From Flammeovirga sp. OC4 (GTDB lineage Bacteria > Bacteroidota > Bacteroidia > Cytophagales > Flammeovirgaceae): 64,000 nt of DNA. The stretch spans positions 1-64,000 of the forward strand of contig NZ_JTAM01000056.1 of the NCBI RefSeq assembly GCF_000812565.1, read 5' to 3'. This document shows positions 36,701 to 44,640 of this stretch, in pieces (the stretch's first letter is position 1; every line of letters starts with the position of its first letter). The notes below the pieces were generated by a model. That model saw only the letters and a program-made list of their open reading frames with translations, had not been told where the DNA came from and did no database searches. The position numbers and the translations under genes are program-made.

Positions 36701-37321
36701 ATTGGAGAAAGTATTCGTTTTTTTATCATAAACAGTCAATTGAAGGTCATTGTGTCCAATCCAAAGATTACCATCATGATCTTCAACTAATGCTGTTATT
36801 GTCCCCAAATAAGGGTTTTCTTCTGTACTTAATATATTTTGAATGATGTTTCCCTTTCGATCCAATTCAAATAGACCTGCCCTTTTGGTTCCTACCCAAA
36901 TGTGACCGTCTTTACTTTGGAGAATAGAAGTGATTTCAAATGAGAAGTTAGATTTGTTTAGGGGTGATTTTGAAAAGACCCTTGTAAAATGTTCACCATC
37001 TTCATTCAGCCGATGTAGGTTTGTAGTAGTACCCACCCACAAATGCTCTTGGTCATCTTCGAAAATCACATTGATATCATTACTTGATAATGAATTGGTC
37101 TGATCCGGTTTGGATCTGTAGACTTTCATCTGGTACCCATCATAGCGATGTAAACCATTTTGTGTTCCTAGCCACAAAAAACCTTTCTTATCTCTGTATA
37201 TATTTTTGACGACCTTATTGGTCAGTCCAGATAATTCAGAAATATGATGGAACTCTTTTTCTAGTGCAAATGAGTGAAAAGTAAAAAACAGTAATGTAAG
37301 TGTTGTTAATAAGTAATTCAT
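33794..37321 (-). CDS. Propeller-sensor SpoIIE-type protein phosphatase
   Basis: The 1175-residue protein shares its sensor with HTCS proteins: signal peptide, Reg_prop double propeller (many WIGTxxGGL repeats to about 700), Y_Y_Y domain (about 735-800) and a membrane helix (about 815-835). The output is different. A long coiled coil (about 840-945) leads into a PP2C/SpoIIE domain (about 955-1175) with GDFYWVSAKDD, VVDCTGHGVPGAFMSMIG and TDGYIDQ, the Asp-rich metal motifs of the fold. Such enzymes dephosphorylate anti-anti-sigma (STAS) proteins in partner switching. No STAS or RsbW-like gene lies in the window. It sits between the HTCS and the mannan locus. Confidence 0.9.
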   Translation of the reverse strand: MNYLLTTLTLLFFTFHSFALEKEFHHISELSGLTNKVVKNIYRDKKGFLWLGTQNGLHRYDGYQMKVYRSKPDQTNSLSSNDINVIFEDDQEHLWVGTTTNLHRLNEDGEHFTRVFSKSPLNKSNFSFEITSILQSKDGHIWVGTKRAGLFELDRKGNIIQNILSTEENPYLGTITALVEDHDGNLWIGHNDLQLTVYDKKTNTFSNVFLEKEESFYAENKASSITKMALTDNKKILVGTLQNGLFLVEPNNKKVNYLLPTNKALKHPSVKDIVIDHFQNIWIASSDGLHLLSSFNYQVISVFRNSDLKENSIASNGVLSLHYDQQNILWCGFYGDGVDYIEPNYKKFRTFRREVMNYNSLNHETVQSILEDSRGNLWFGTREGSISKLDQKNNRYEHFKPEDGNPHKLQKRSILAISEDRQGTIWIGSYLGGLSKLDLKTKSVKTYKNNPLDGESLPHDDVRFIYEDSKKQLWVATNGGGLALFDRKKETFRVFSRENTKGHGSLASNWVLNVFEDSRGWIWVGTYGGLSIYYPDENSWVSFNHKKKDNNSLAHNWIYSIHESKEGAMWIGSAGGLNKISKDKLKHPITGYHKGLMTRFSEKEGLMSNAVHGILEDESNNLWISSNTGISKFNIKEETFKHFTKEDGLQGNQFNPMAYCKTRDGELIFGGTNGANAFFPKEIRTNLFKPNVILTNFSIFNREVLPDSSTSVLKKSITNTSEILLNHYQNVITFSFVSLNMINPEKNEYAYIMEGFDKDWNYVGRKREAIYTNLDPGEYIFRVKGTNNDGLWNEQGQEVLLVIQPPYWQTWWFRLLVLVILLVTIIVGYRWKVRSYKKEQQALEKIVKDRTHELAEKNNDLVEINNEVQQQAEKLEKQRDDLSTTNKLISDRNKDLKEKNDKISNLVDQLQKANGEIVSKNRHITDSIRYAQTMQEAILPIKESYDFFFRNHFIIFKPKDIVSGDFYWVSAKDDQNRLFIAVVDCTGHGVPGAFMSMIGVSLLNKIVNEYNIETPSEILKHLDEGIRKALKQEQSKNMDGMDLSVVRIDKKENIELCFASAKGSMFLYSSNDEELKRVVGDKKSIGGKLRKKDIKFTDQFFQLQQGDRFYMLTDGYIDQCDIDRKKFGTVKFEKILSQTIKLHFDKQYKLLLDVLRIHQGKEEQRDDITILGFEI

Positions 37322-37359
37322 TTCAATATTTAAATGTGTGCTAGTTTCTATATGGTTTG

Positions 37360-37495
37360 GGCACCATGACTGAAGTCATGGGCAGGTGATACAAACTCCA
37401 CCAACACTGAAGTGTTGCTTTCGTTTTCAACCTTCAAGACTTTAGTCTTGATAAGGTTGTGTATCACTTGCCCATAGTTTTAACTATGGTGCACG
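37360..37495. repeat. Four-hairpin palindromic repeat, family 2, copy 2
   Basis: The order is CCATGAC-TGAA-GTCATGG, a long-range pairing GGGCAGGTGATAC / GTATCACTTGCCC, inner hairpins AACAC-TGAA-GTGTT and CAAGAC-TTTA-GTCTTG, then CCATAGT-TTTA-ACTATGG. It ends 8 bp from the GH5 stop codon. Read on the other strand it has the same order as the copy at 41825. Confidence 0.85.
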
Positions 37496-37503
37496 AAACA
37501 CTT

Positions 37504-38562
37504 TTAATGCATCACCGATGCCTTTTTTGAGGTATTTCGAAGGCCATTTTTATCATTAACAATGGCATCACCCCATTCTGATAATTCCTTTCCTTCCCAA
37601 TCTTTAGAAAGATCCAAGTACTCCACTCCTTTAGAATTTCCTTTCCACGACCAAGCATACCAACCAAAGCCTAAGCGTTCGCATTCCGATAAAATATGTT
37701 GGAATGGAATCTGATAAGGCACTTTTTCCTCATCTTCTCCATGTTGAAAACCAAACTCACCTACAATCAACGGAAGTTTCATTTCAGAAGCTTTTTCAAG
37801 TCTTTCAGTAATGGTCTTTTTCTCTCTGTACATTTCATACATATGGACTGAGAAAAGAATATTTTTTTCAGGATCTGAATCCAAAATCTCTTGACCGTAT
37901 TCAAAGATGGACTCTATATTTTGTCCCCAACCATTTCCATCAATTACAATTGTATGTTTCAAACCTGCCTCTCTCATAATTGCAATCGCTTTCTTGTAAG
38001 AATCTCTGTAGACTTCACCTTTTCCACTCCATTCGTTCGCGATATTAATCATCAGAGTCTCTTCAAATTCCATCAATATTTTTTTGATCTCCGGTCTGAC
38101 ATAAAACTTTGCCAATGACAATAATTTATCTGCATCTTCATTACCCGTTGCATCATGTAATTCAAGCATTGGTATCATGCCGTTATTTAGACATGTCTTG
38201 ATCATGGTTTTCAATTGCTTTTTCTCCACAACATTATTCCATTTTTTACGATCATAGTTCGTTTGCCATACCAATCTTACTGAATTGGAATGATAGTCAG
38301 CGATGGCACTTAAGGCATTCAAAGCCCAGTTTCTATCTCTGTTGTCAAACCAAAAGTGACTGTTGTTGACTCCTCTTGGAATAAACTCTACTCCGTTGGC
38401 ATCGTACAATTTTCCATCTTTGATAAAAAAGCCTTTTGAGGTATTGTATTCGGGACGAGAAACTGACTCTGCTAGATTTTCTTTCCCCTTATCAGTGTCT
38501 GATGATTCTACTGGTAAGCAACTCGTGATTCCGATTAAAAGAAAAATTAAATATTTATACAT
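37504..38562 (-). CDS. GH5 beta-mannanase (subfamily 8-like), lipoprotein
   Basis: This 352-residue enzyme is probably lipid-anchored (lipobox ending ITSC, Cys15). The GH5 barrel shows the acid/base Glu177 in LMINIANEWSG and the nucleophile Glu269 in PLIVGEFGFQHG. The GFFIKDGKLYDANG opening and the ANEW motif resemble GH5 subfamily 8 endo-beta-1,4-mannanases. It is the last gene of the minus-strand mannan arm, about 100 bp after the sulfatase gene, and is followed by a palindromic element. Endo-acting cleavage of mannan at the cell surface is likely; cellulase or xylanase activity is less likely given the neighbours. Confidence 0.85.
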   Translation of the reverse strand: MYKYLIFLLIGITSCLPVESSDTDKGKENLAESVSRPEYNTSKGFFIKDGKLYDANGVEFIPRGVNNSHFWFDNRDRNWALNALSAIADYHSNSVRLVWQTNYDRKKWNNVVEKKQLKTMIKTCLNNGMIPMLELHDATGNEDADKLLSLAKFYVRPEIKKILMEFEETLMINIANEWSGKGEVYRDSYKKAIAIMREAGLKHTIVIDGNGWGQNIESIFEYGQEILDSDPEKNILFSVHMYEMYREKKTITERLEKASEMKLPLIVGEFGFQHGEDEEKVPYQIPFQHILSECERLGFGWYAWSWKGNSKGVEYLDLSKDWEGKELSEWGDAIVNDKNGLRNTSKKASVMH

Positions 38563-38668
38563 GATATCTTAGATTTAAATTTCAAATTAAAATGTCGCAC
38601 AAACCCATCTTTATCTTTTCAAGCAATTGCCATCTTCATTTTTTACAGGTACTCTTGGTATAAAGAGT

Positions 38669-40438
38669 TTATAAAGCCTTTTCCAACCTTGTGATAATCT
38701 CTTTTACTTCTAAAACTCCCTTTCCCTTTTTATGGATCTTCAAAGTACAAGTAGAAGCTTCTCCTTTTTGAAGTTGAACTTTTCCTAGGTCCAAAATTCC
38801 CCAAGTTTGTTCCTTGGCTTCTTGTTCTCTCATGACTCTATCGGGAGTAGGAAGTGCTGTTGGGGTAAAGTTCTTTTTGATCTTTTTCTTGATCACTTTA
38901 TCTCCGAAAGTGACCTCAATAATATCTCCTTTTACAGCTTTCCCAGCGTATTTAAGTGACAGTTTATAAGTAGATAGGGCTTGTACATCAATAGGCCATT
39001 GGATTGTAGCATTTCCATTAATCAAATACCAATCATGGGCCCATCCGTTTTTATTAGCTTTAAATTTTAAGTCACCTTGTCCACTACTTTCATGAACGGC
39101 TAACACTACTCTAGGGCTTTCTTTATAACCCATCGGGATTCTTAAATCCGTGAATCCAGCAGAAGTCACATCAGTGTACCAAGTTTCAAAAGCCTCTTTC
39201 ATCTCCTTGGCTTTCTCTGGTAGTTGCGATTGCAAATCATGCTCTTGAGAGGGATCATCTTTTAAATTATATAAGCCTGTCTCATCGTATTCTTTGGTAT
39301 ATCTAAAATCTCCTTCTCTTACAGCTCCTCTGTCTGCCGTGATTTCAAACCCCGTCATATGAGTGTATAACTTTCTTGAAGTAGGTGCTTTATTTTCCAA
39401 TAAGTAATCACTCAAATCAACCCCATCAAACACTACCTCTTTTGGCTTTTCAATTCCTGTCAAACCTAAAAGTGTTGGCATCAAATCAATATGTGCTGTC
39501 AAGGCTTGTTTGTTATCCGTTGGAATTTTCCCTTTCCATTGAATCGTACAAGGCACCAACGAACCACCTTCATGAATAGAAGCTTTTCCTCCTCTCCAAG
39601 GTCCATTATAACGTTCCCCCTGAGGGCCGTTGTCAGTTAGGAATAAAAGAATGGTGTTTTCTTCTAAGTTATTTTCCTTAAGATATTGACGAATTCTGCC
39701 GAGGTTATCATCTACATTTTTACACATTCCATAGATGGTGGCGATTTTTTTATTTTGCTTTTCGCCATAACCAAAATCAATGTCCTTGTACATATCATAG
39801 TACTTGTCTGGAACTTGATATGGGGTGTGGGGGGCATTAAAAGGGACAAAAGCAAAGAAGGGTTTTTCTTTATTTTTTTCGATAAAATCTAAAGTCGCAT
39901 CCGTCAAAACATCAGTGATGTATCCTTCCGTTGGAATCATTTCACCATTGTACTCTAATTCCGTATCAAAGTAGTTGCTCCAATGTCCCGAAGTAAATCC
40001 CAGGAAAGTGTCAAAGCCCTGCCCTTGTGGATTTTCTGGATAATGTGCTCCATTGTGCCATTTGCCAAAACAACCCGTCGTATATCCAGCAGTTTTGAAT
40101 ACTTCCGCAATGGTCACTTCCTCCGACCTCATGTTTTCTCTACCTCTAGTCACAAATGAAACACCTGTTCTGAGGTGATATCTTCCTGTCAATACACTCG
40201 CACGCGTTGGGGCACAAACGGGACTGACATAAAAGCGATTCAAAACTGCACTTTCACTTGCCATTTGATCAAACTGAGGCGTAGATAAATACTCGTTTCC
40301 AGTATGTGAGAAATCGCCCCAACCTTGATCATCAGTTAAGATTAAGATGACATTGGGAGATCTATTTTCTTGAGCAAAAACAAAAGAAGTTACTGCAACA
40401 AGATAAACCGCTATTACACTAATTATGCTTCTTTTCAT
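38669..40438 (-). CDS. Family S1 sulfatase (formylglycine-dependent), secreted
   Basis: This 589-residue protein has a signal peptide ending VFAQ (residue 23), the metal-binding start ILILTDDQGWGD (31-42) and the sulfatase signature CAPTRASVLTGR, where Cys75 becomes formylglycine. Also present are KWHNGAHY and LFLTDNGPQG, both usual active-site parts. The C-terminal 130 residues form an extra beta-sandwich-like domain also seen in the truncated sulfatase at the right edge. It should remove sulfate esters from a polysaccharide in the periplasm or outside. The start overlaps the upstream GH5 stop codon (TAATG), so it is made together with a mannanase. An anaerobic or other maturation enzyme is not in the window. 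Confidence 0.93.
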   Translation of the reverse strand: MKRSIISVIAVYLVAVTSFVFAQENRSPNVILILTDDQGWGDFSHTGNEYLSTPQFDQMASESAVLNRFYVSPVCAPTRASVLTGRYHLRTGVSFVTRGRENMRSEEVTIAEVFKTAGYTTGCFGKWHNGAHYPENPQGQGFDTFLGFTSGHWSNYFDTELEYNGEMIPTEGYITDVLTDATLDFIEKNKEKPFFAFVPFNAPHTPYQVPDKYYDMYKDIDFGYGEKQNKKIATIYGMCKNVDDNLGRIRQYLKENNLEENTILLFLTDNGPQGERYNGPWRGGKASIHEGGSLVPCTIQWKGKIPTDNKQALTAHIDLMPTLLGLTGIEKPKEVVFDGVDLSDYLLENKAPTSRKLYTHMTGFEITADRGAVREGDFRYTKEYDETGLYNLKDDPSQEHDLQSQLPEKAKEMKEAFETWYTDVTSAGFTDLRIPMGYKESPRVVLAVHESSGQGDLKFKANKNGWAHDWYLINGNATIQWPIDVQALSTYKLSLKYAGKAVKGDIIEVTFGDKVIKKKIKKNFTPTALPTPDRVMREQEAKEQTWGILDLGKVQLQKGEASTCTLKIHKKGKGVLEVKEIITRLEKAL

Positions 40439-41778
40439 TATCGCTCTATGGTTTCTGCTACTTGTATTGTAGTCAATGAATTCATTTTCTTAGCGTACTC
40501 TTTGATCACTTCTTGAGTACTTTTATCCTTATCGTACACTCCGTACCAACCTTGTGGTTCATGTGGAGGATCACCGATAAAATCATCTCCTTTTTGCCAA
40601 TATTCTTTTGGTCGAGTAGGTCTTCCCTCTCCTGAATATGCCCAGAAATTCATCCCAAAAATTGGTGCTTCTTTTTTAGCATATTGATAGACCAAATCAA
40701 AAACATATTGATAATATTTGTCTCTCCAAATCGTAGTTGCTTTCGGAGAATAATCGTTATTATCTCTTGCTATACCGAATTCTTCCAAAACTGCCGGCTT
40801 CCCTAATCTTTGAGCATCTTTGATATGTTTATCAAGGTATTTTTTGACTTTCAGCTTTGTATCTTCAATGGTATTTTCGGGCTCATCTGGATTATACCAA
40901 CGCCAGTTTTGAGCCCAAATATGCACTGTCAAATAATCGATTTCTGAAATGTCGTTGTCTCCTAAAAGATTGATTCCTGCATTGGGTCCTGGTGAATCTC
41001 CTTCTGATCCCAAGGAAACTAAATGGTTTGTATCTAAGGTTTTAATGTATTTAGCTGTTCTTTTGATCCATTGTCTATACTCATTGACCTTTTTATATCC
41101 CCTTGGCTCGTTGCTCAACTGCCAAGACATGATCGTAGGGTCTTCTTTATATTGTACACCTGATATGCTGTTTGTCCTACCAATCAATACCTCCAAATGT
41201 GCTTCAAACATTTTGTTGGCCTCTTCATTGGAATAAAACTGAGTAGTAAAATCGGTAAATTTCTCCCATTCTTTGGAGATCTGCGGATAAGGCACCTCAC
41301 CTTTCCCTGCCCATTGAAGGTATTGTGGCATTCCTCCAGACCAAGTCCAGAAATTGTTTAATACCATCACTGCCTTCATTTCTCTTTTTCTCATCTCTGT
41401 CAAAAGAAAATCAAGTCCTTCAAATACTTCTTCATTGTATTTTCCAGGGGCACTCTGCATGGTTGGATGCACTTGGAATGCTTGGTTTTCATCTCCTTCT
41501 GATGACGCCAAAATTCTAAGGTTCGTAATTCCCATCGCTTTCATCTGATCTAATTCATTGATCAAACGTTGACGGTTTCCTTCTTTTTCCATTCCAATAT
41601 TCATCCCATACCAATAGTTGGCACCCATGAAATAGTAGGGACTCCCGTTTAACACCAAAGCCCCATTTTGGATAGTCACAAAGTTATTTAATGCCGTATT
41701 TCCGTCTTCCTTGGTTTGCTTCACACATGAGGCGCCCAAAAGAAGGAGGAACAGTAATAATGTATTTAGTTTTTTCAT
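40438..41778 (-). CDS. GH5 beta-mannanase (subfamily 7-like), lipoprotein
   Basis: This protein of about 446 residues starts at the ATG at 41778 (MKKLNTLLLFLLLLGASC), with the lipidated Cys at 18; an earlier in-frame Met adds 8 residues before the signal. The GH5_7 pattern is plain: GANYWYGMNIG near the start, FWTWSGGMPQYLQW, acid/base Glu224 in QLSNEPRG, HIWAQNW, and nucleophile Glu333 in AVLEEFG. GH5_7 members are endo-beta-1,4-mannanases. The gene is coupled to the sulfatase by a TAATG overlap. A repeat element lies between it and the epimerase, so it may have its own promoter. Confidence 0.88.
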   Translation of the reverse strand: MKKLNTLLLFLLLLGASCVKQTKEDGNTALNNFVTIQNGALVLNGSPYYFMGANYWYGMNIGMEKEGNRQRLINELDQMKAMGITNLRILASSEGDENQAFQVHPTMQSAPGKYNEEVFEGLDFLLTEMRKREMKAVMVLNNFWTWSGGMPQYLQWAGKGEVPYPQISKEWEKFTDFTTQFYSNEEANKMFEAHLEVLIGRTNSISGVQYKEDPTIMSWQLSNEPRGYKKVNEYRQWIKRTAKYIKTLDTNHLVSLGSEGDSPGPNAGINLLGDNDISEIDYLTVHIWAQNWRWYNPDEPENTIEDTKLKVKKYLDKHIKDAQRLGKPAVLEEFGIARDNNDYSPKATTIWRDKYYQYVFDLVYQYAKKEAPIFGMNFWAYSGEGRPTRPKEYWQKGDDFIGDPPHEPQGWYGVYDKDKSTQEVIKEYAKKMNSLTTIQVAETIER

Positions 41779-41824
41779 TTCTTTTCTATTTTTTGAACTC
41801 ACTTTCAGATAAGTACAAAAGGTG

Positions 41825-41969
41825 TTTCGTGCACCATAGTTAAAACTATGGGCAAGTGATAAGGCAACCTAACCAAGACTAAAGTCTTGAAGGTTGAAAA
41901 CGGAAACATCACTTTAGTGTTGTTGGAGTTTGTATCACCTGCCCATGACTTCAGTCATGGTGCACGAAA
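41825..41969. repeat. Four-hairpin palindromic repeat, family 2, copy 3
   Basis: The ends TTTCGTGCACCAT and ATGGTGCACGAAA are perfect inverted copies. Hairpins CCATAGT-TAAA-ACTATGG, AAGACT-AA-AGTCTT, CACT-TTAG-TGTTG and CCATGAC-TTCA-GTCATGG follow. It lies 20 bp from the epimerase stop codon. It is the reverse complement of the arrangement at 37360. Confidence 0.85.
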
Positions 41970-41989
41970 GTTTATCCTATTTTTTGTAC

Positions 41990-43201
41990 TTAAATGGTTT
42001 GCACTTTCTTTATTTTTTCAAATCGCTTCATCCCCTCAATACACGCTCTCCCATTATGATAAGGAGCTTTCCAAGGCCCTACTTTATCTTCCTCTAGGTT
42101 TGGAACATTGTTTTCATCCACTCTCCACCACCATTCACCATGTTCCTTATTGATGATGTGTTCTTGAGTGTATTGCCATAATCCATGAGCTACATTAAGG
42201 TATTTTTCCTCTTGTGTATTTTCATAAGCATTGATAAAACCGACCATTGCTTCCACTTGTGGCCACCAATGTCTATCTGTATCTGTAATGCCTGAAGGAT
42301 TTCCTTCATTGACAATCGCACCATCTTCAGCAATGCCTTCTGCCATGGTTACATCTGCGATTTTCACCGCTACAGCTTTCACTTTTTCCAATAATGCTTC
42401 ATCACCTAAAGCGACTGCCGCTTCCTGTAACAACCATGCTCCTTCGATATCATGACCATAGCTGATTTCATCCGATTTCAATTGCCAATTTTCATCAAAG
42501 AACAGTTTGAAATGATAAGTATTTTGGTCTAGTATTTTATCTAAGAAGATGATAATTAAGTTTCTTAATTGTCGACCGACTTTAGCACTTTTAGAAGCGC
42601 TATACAAAGTTGTATAGGCTTCCAAAATATGCAGATGAGTATTATTCGTCTTTTTCTCATTTTTGTCTTTATCGCTCAACCTGAGGTTTTCCATCAATTC
42701 CCATTCTTCTGAGAAGGCTTCAAAATATCCGTTTAACTCCTGATCAAAAGCATGTTTTTCAATGGATTCAAATAATTCCAAGGCTAGTCCCAATGCTTCT
42801 TTTGATCCTTTTGCTAGTGCGTATTCTGAAAAGGCATAAATCATAAATGCTATCGCATAGATCTGCTTTTTCCCGTCTACTTTATTTCCTAAGTAATCCA
42901 ACATCCAATAAACACCACCATTTTTATGGTCGATAAAATGCTTGATGATATAATCATAAGCGTAGTCACACATCTCTAAGTAATGTTCGTCGTTGCATTG
43001 GTTGTAAGCTGATGCAAAAGTCCATAAAATTCTGGCGTGCATAATTGATCCCTTATCGGCCTTTTCATTGACTTGATTGTCATAAGAAATCTGCCCAAAG
43101 AATCCACCATTTTTAGTGTCTTTTGTGTTTTCCAACCAATACTTGAGTATTCCGTCTTTTAGTTCTTGTTCTAATGCTATTTTGAATGCCTCTATGTTCA
43201 T
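41990..43201 (-). CDS. AGE-family epimerase, probable mannobiose 2-epimerase
   Basis: This 403-residue cytoplasmic protein belongs to the N-acylglucosamine/cellobiose 2-epimerase family, an (alpha/alpha)6 barrel: GFFGQISYDNQVNEKADKGSIMHARILWTFASAY at the start (in pieces), SYGHDIEGAWLLQEAA, DRHWWPQVEAMVGFINAY and EWWWRVDENN, which carry the catalytic His residues. It sits beside a GH130 phosphorylase and a sodium symporter. In the Bacteroides fragilis mannan pathway this enzyme turns beta-1,4-mannobiose into mannosyl-glucose for the phosphorylase. Cellobiose epimerase activity on other disaccharides cannot be excluded. No signal peptide is present, as expected. Confidence 0.9.
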   Translation of the reverse strand: MNIEAFKIALEQELKDGILKYWLENTKDTKNGGFFGQISYDNQVNEKADKGSIMHARILWTFASAYNQCNDEHYLEMCDYAYDYIIKHFIDHKNGGVYWMLDYLGNKVDGKKQIYAIAFMIYAFSEYALAKGSKEALGLALELFESIEKHAFDQELNGYFEAFSEEWELMENLRLSDKDKNEKKTNNTHLHILEAYTTLYSASKSAKVGRQLRNLIIIFLDKILDQNTYHFKLFFDENWQLKSDEISYGHDIEGAWLLQEAAVALGDEALLEKVKAVAVKIADVTMAEGIAEDGAIVNEGNPSGITDTDRHWWPQVEAMVGFINAYENTQEEKYLNVAHGLWQYTQEHIINKEHGEWWWRVDENNVPNLEEDKVGPWKAPYHNGRACIEGMKRFEKIKKVQTI

Positions 43202-43325
43202 GGGAGTGGTATGATTTTAAAGAGAAGTGAGAGGAAGGAATTATGCTCCTTTCTCACTCTCTTTCTTCTAAACTATACTATAAACCTTTTATTTGATGAC
43301 TTGTGAATCATAGGTGATAAACCAC

Positions 43326-43353
43326 GGGTAGACACATAGGTCTACCCCTACAG
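43326..43353 (-). repeat. Short palindromic repeat, family 1, copy 2
   Basis: GGGTAGAC (43326-43333) pairs perfectly with GTCTACCC (43340-43347) around ACATAG and is followed by CTACAGG. The stem differs from the copy at 13826 by paired changes. It ends 5 bp from the GH130 stop codon. Confidence 0.78.
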
Positions 43354-43358
43354 GCAAC

Positions 43359-44564
43359 CTATTCGGTCACCGTTTCCATCAAACCTTTTACCTCATCCAA
43401 AACCTTCTGGTTTCTGTCCACCATGTCATGGATGGTTTGTACTGATGTTACTGAACGGTATCCGTCTTCTGGTGTGTTTTTGCAGTAATCCACTAATTGA
43501 TCAATTGTTGATGTGGCTACGTGCATTCTTGTGTCTGATGATGCATAATAGATTTTTACTTCACCATTTTCATCGGCAATCCATCCATTGGCAAAGGCTA
43601 CGTTGGATACATCTCCTACTCTCTCATCACCTAGTGGAGCGATGAAATGACCAGCTGGGCGATGTGTTACTTTTGTTGGATCTTCTAGTGAAGTCATAAA
43701 CATATAAAGTACGTAACGAAGTCCTGCCGCTGTATTTCTTACGCCATGTGCCAGGTGCAACCAACCTTCGGAAGTTTTGATTGGTGCGGGACCTTGTCCG
43801 TTTTTCACTTCTTTGATTGTATGGTAGATTTTTGGCTCAATCACTCTCTCCTCTTTCACTTCTGCATTCTCCATTGAATCCGTCAATCCCCATGCGATTC
43901 CTCCACCAGAACCTGTATCAATAAACCCGTCTTGTGGTCTAGTGTATAACGCATATTTTCCGTCTACAAATTCAGGATGCAATACCACGTTTCTTTGCTG
44001 ACCTGAGTAAGAAATTAAATCAGGAAGGCGTTCGAAGTTGACTAAGTCTTTGGTACGTACAATTCCTGCCGCCGCTACTGCTGATGAGGTATCATTTGCA
44101 GGTGCGTTTGAATCTTTTCTTTCTGTACAGAAAATACCGTAAATCCAACCATCTTCGTGTTGTGTTAGACGCATGTCGTATACGTTTGTATCAGGTTCTT
44201 CTGTTTCCGGCATTAATACGGGCTTATCCCAAAAACGGAAGTTGTCAATTCCATTATCGCTTTCTGCTACTGCAAAAAATGACTTTCTGTCTACACCTTC
44301 TACTCTGACCATCAATACATATTTTCCATTAAAACGGATGGCTCCAGCATTGAAAGTGGCATTCATTCCAATACGCTCTTGTAGGAAAGGATTTGTTTCT
44401 TCATTTAAATCAAATCTCCATGCAATAGGTGTATGAGCTGCCGTTAAAATTGGATTTTCATATTTTGTGAAAATGCCATTATAAGCTTCTGTAGGTTGAT
44501 TGGTTTTGCTTAATAATGCTTCTTGTTTTTCAATCAATCCGATTACTTGCTCTCTAAAATTCAT
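43359..44564 (-). CDS. GH130 beta-1,4-mannosylglucose phosphorylase
   Basis: The 401-residue cytoplasmic enzyme fits GH130 subfamily 1: [20 protein letters not shown] (71-90), the expected general acid Asp130 in [15 protein letters not shown], and [18 protein letters not shown] as phosphate-binding region. It phosphorolyses 4-O-beta-D-mannosyl-D-glucose to mannose-1-phosphate and glucose, which saves one ATP. The neighbouring epimerase supplies its substrate and the symporter supplies mannobiose. The length and N-terminal helix agree with the characterised Bacteroides enzyme. Activity on longer mannosides (subfamily 2) is less likely. Confidence 0.92.
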   Translation of the reverse strand: MNFREQVIGLIEKQEALLSKTNQPTEAYNGIFTKYENPILTAAHTPIAWRFDLNEETNPFLQERIGMNATFNAGAIRFNGKYVLMVRVEGVDRKSFFAVAESDNGIDNFRFWDKPVLMPETEEPDTNVYDMRLTQHEDGWIYGIFCTERKDSNAPANDTSSAVAAAGIVRTKDLVNFERLPDLISYSGQQRNVVLHPEFVDGKYALYTRPQDGFIDTGSGGGIAWGLTDSMENAEVKEERVIEPKIYHTIKEVKNGQGPAPIKTSEGWLHLAHGVRNTAAGLRYVLYMFMTSLEDPTKVTHRPAGHFIAPLGDERVGDVSNVAFANGWIADENGEVKIYYASSDTRMHVATSTIDQLVDYCKNTPEDGYRSVTSVQTIHDMVDRNQKVLDEVKGLMETVTE

Positions 44565-44640
44565 TGTATTATTTTCTTTATTTCTTTAATGTTTTCTATC
44601 ACTTATTTTCAACCCATTACATGGGCTAATGATTGTCTGC

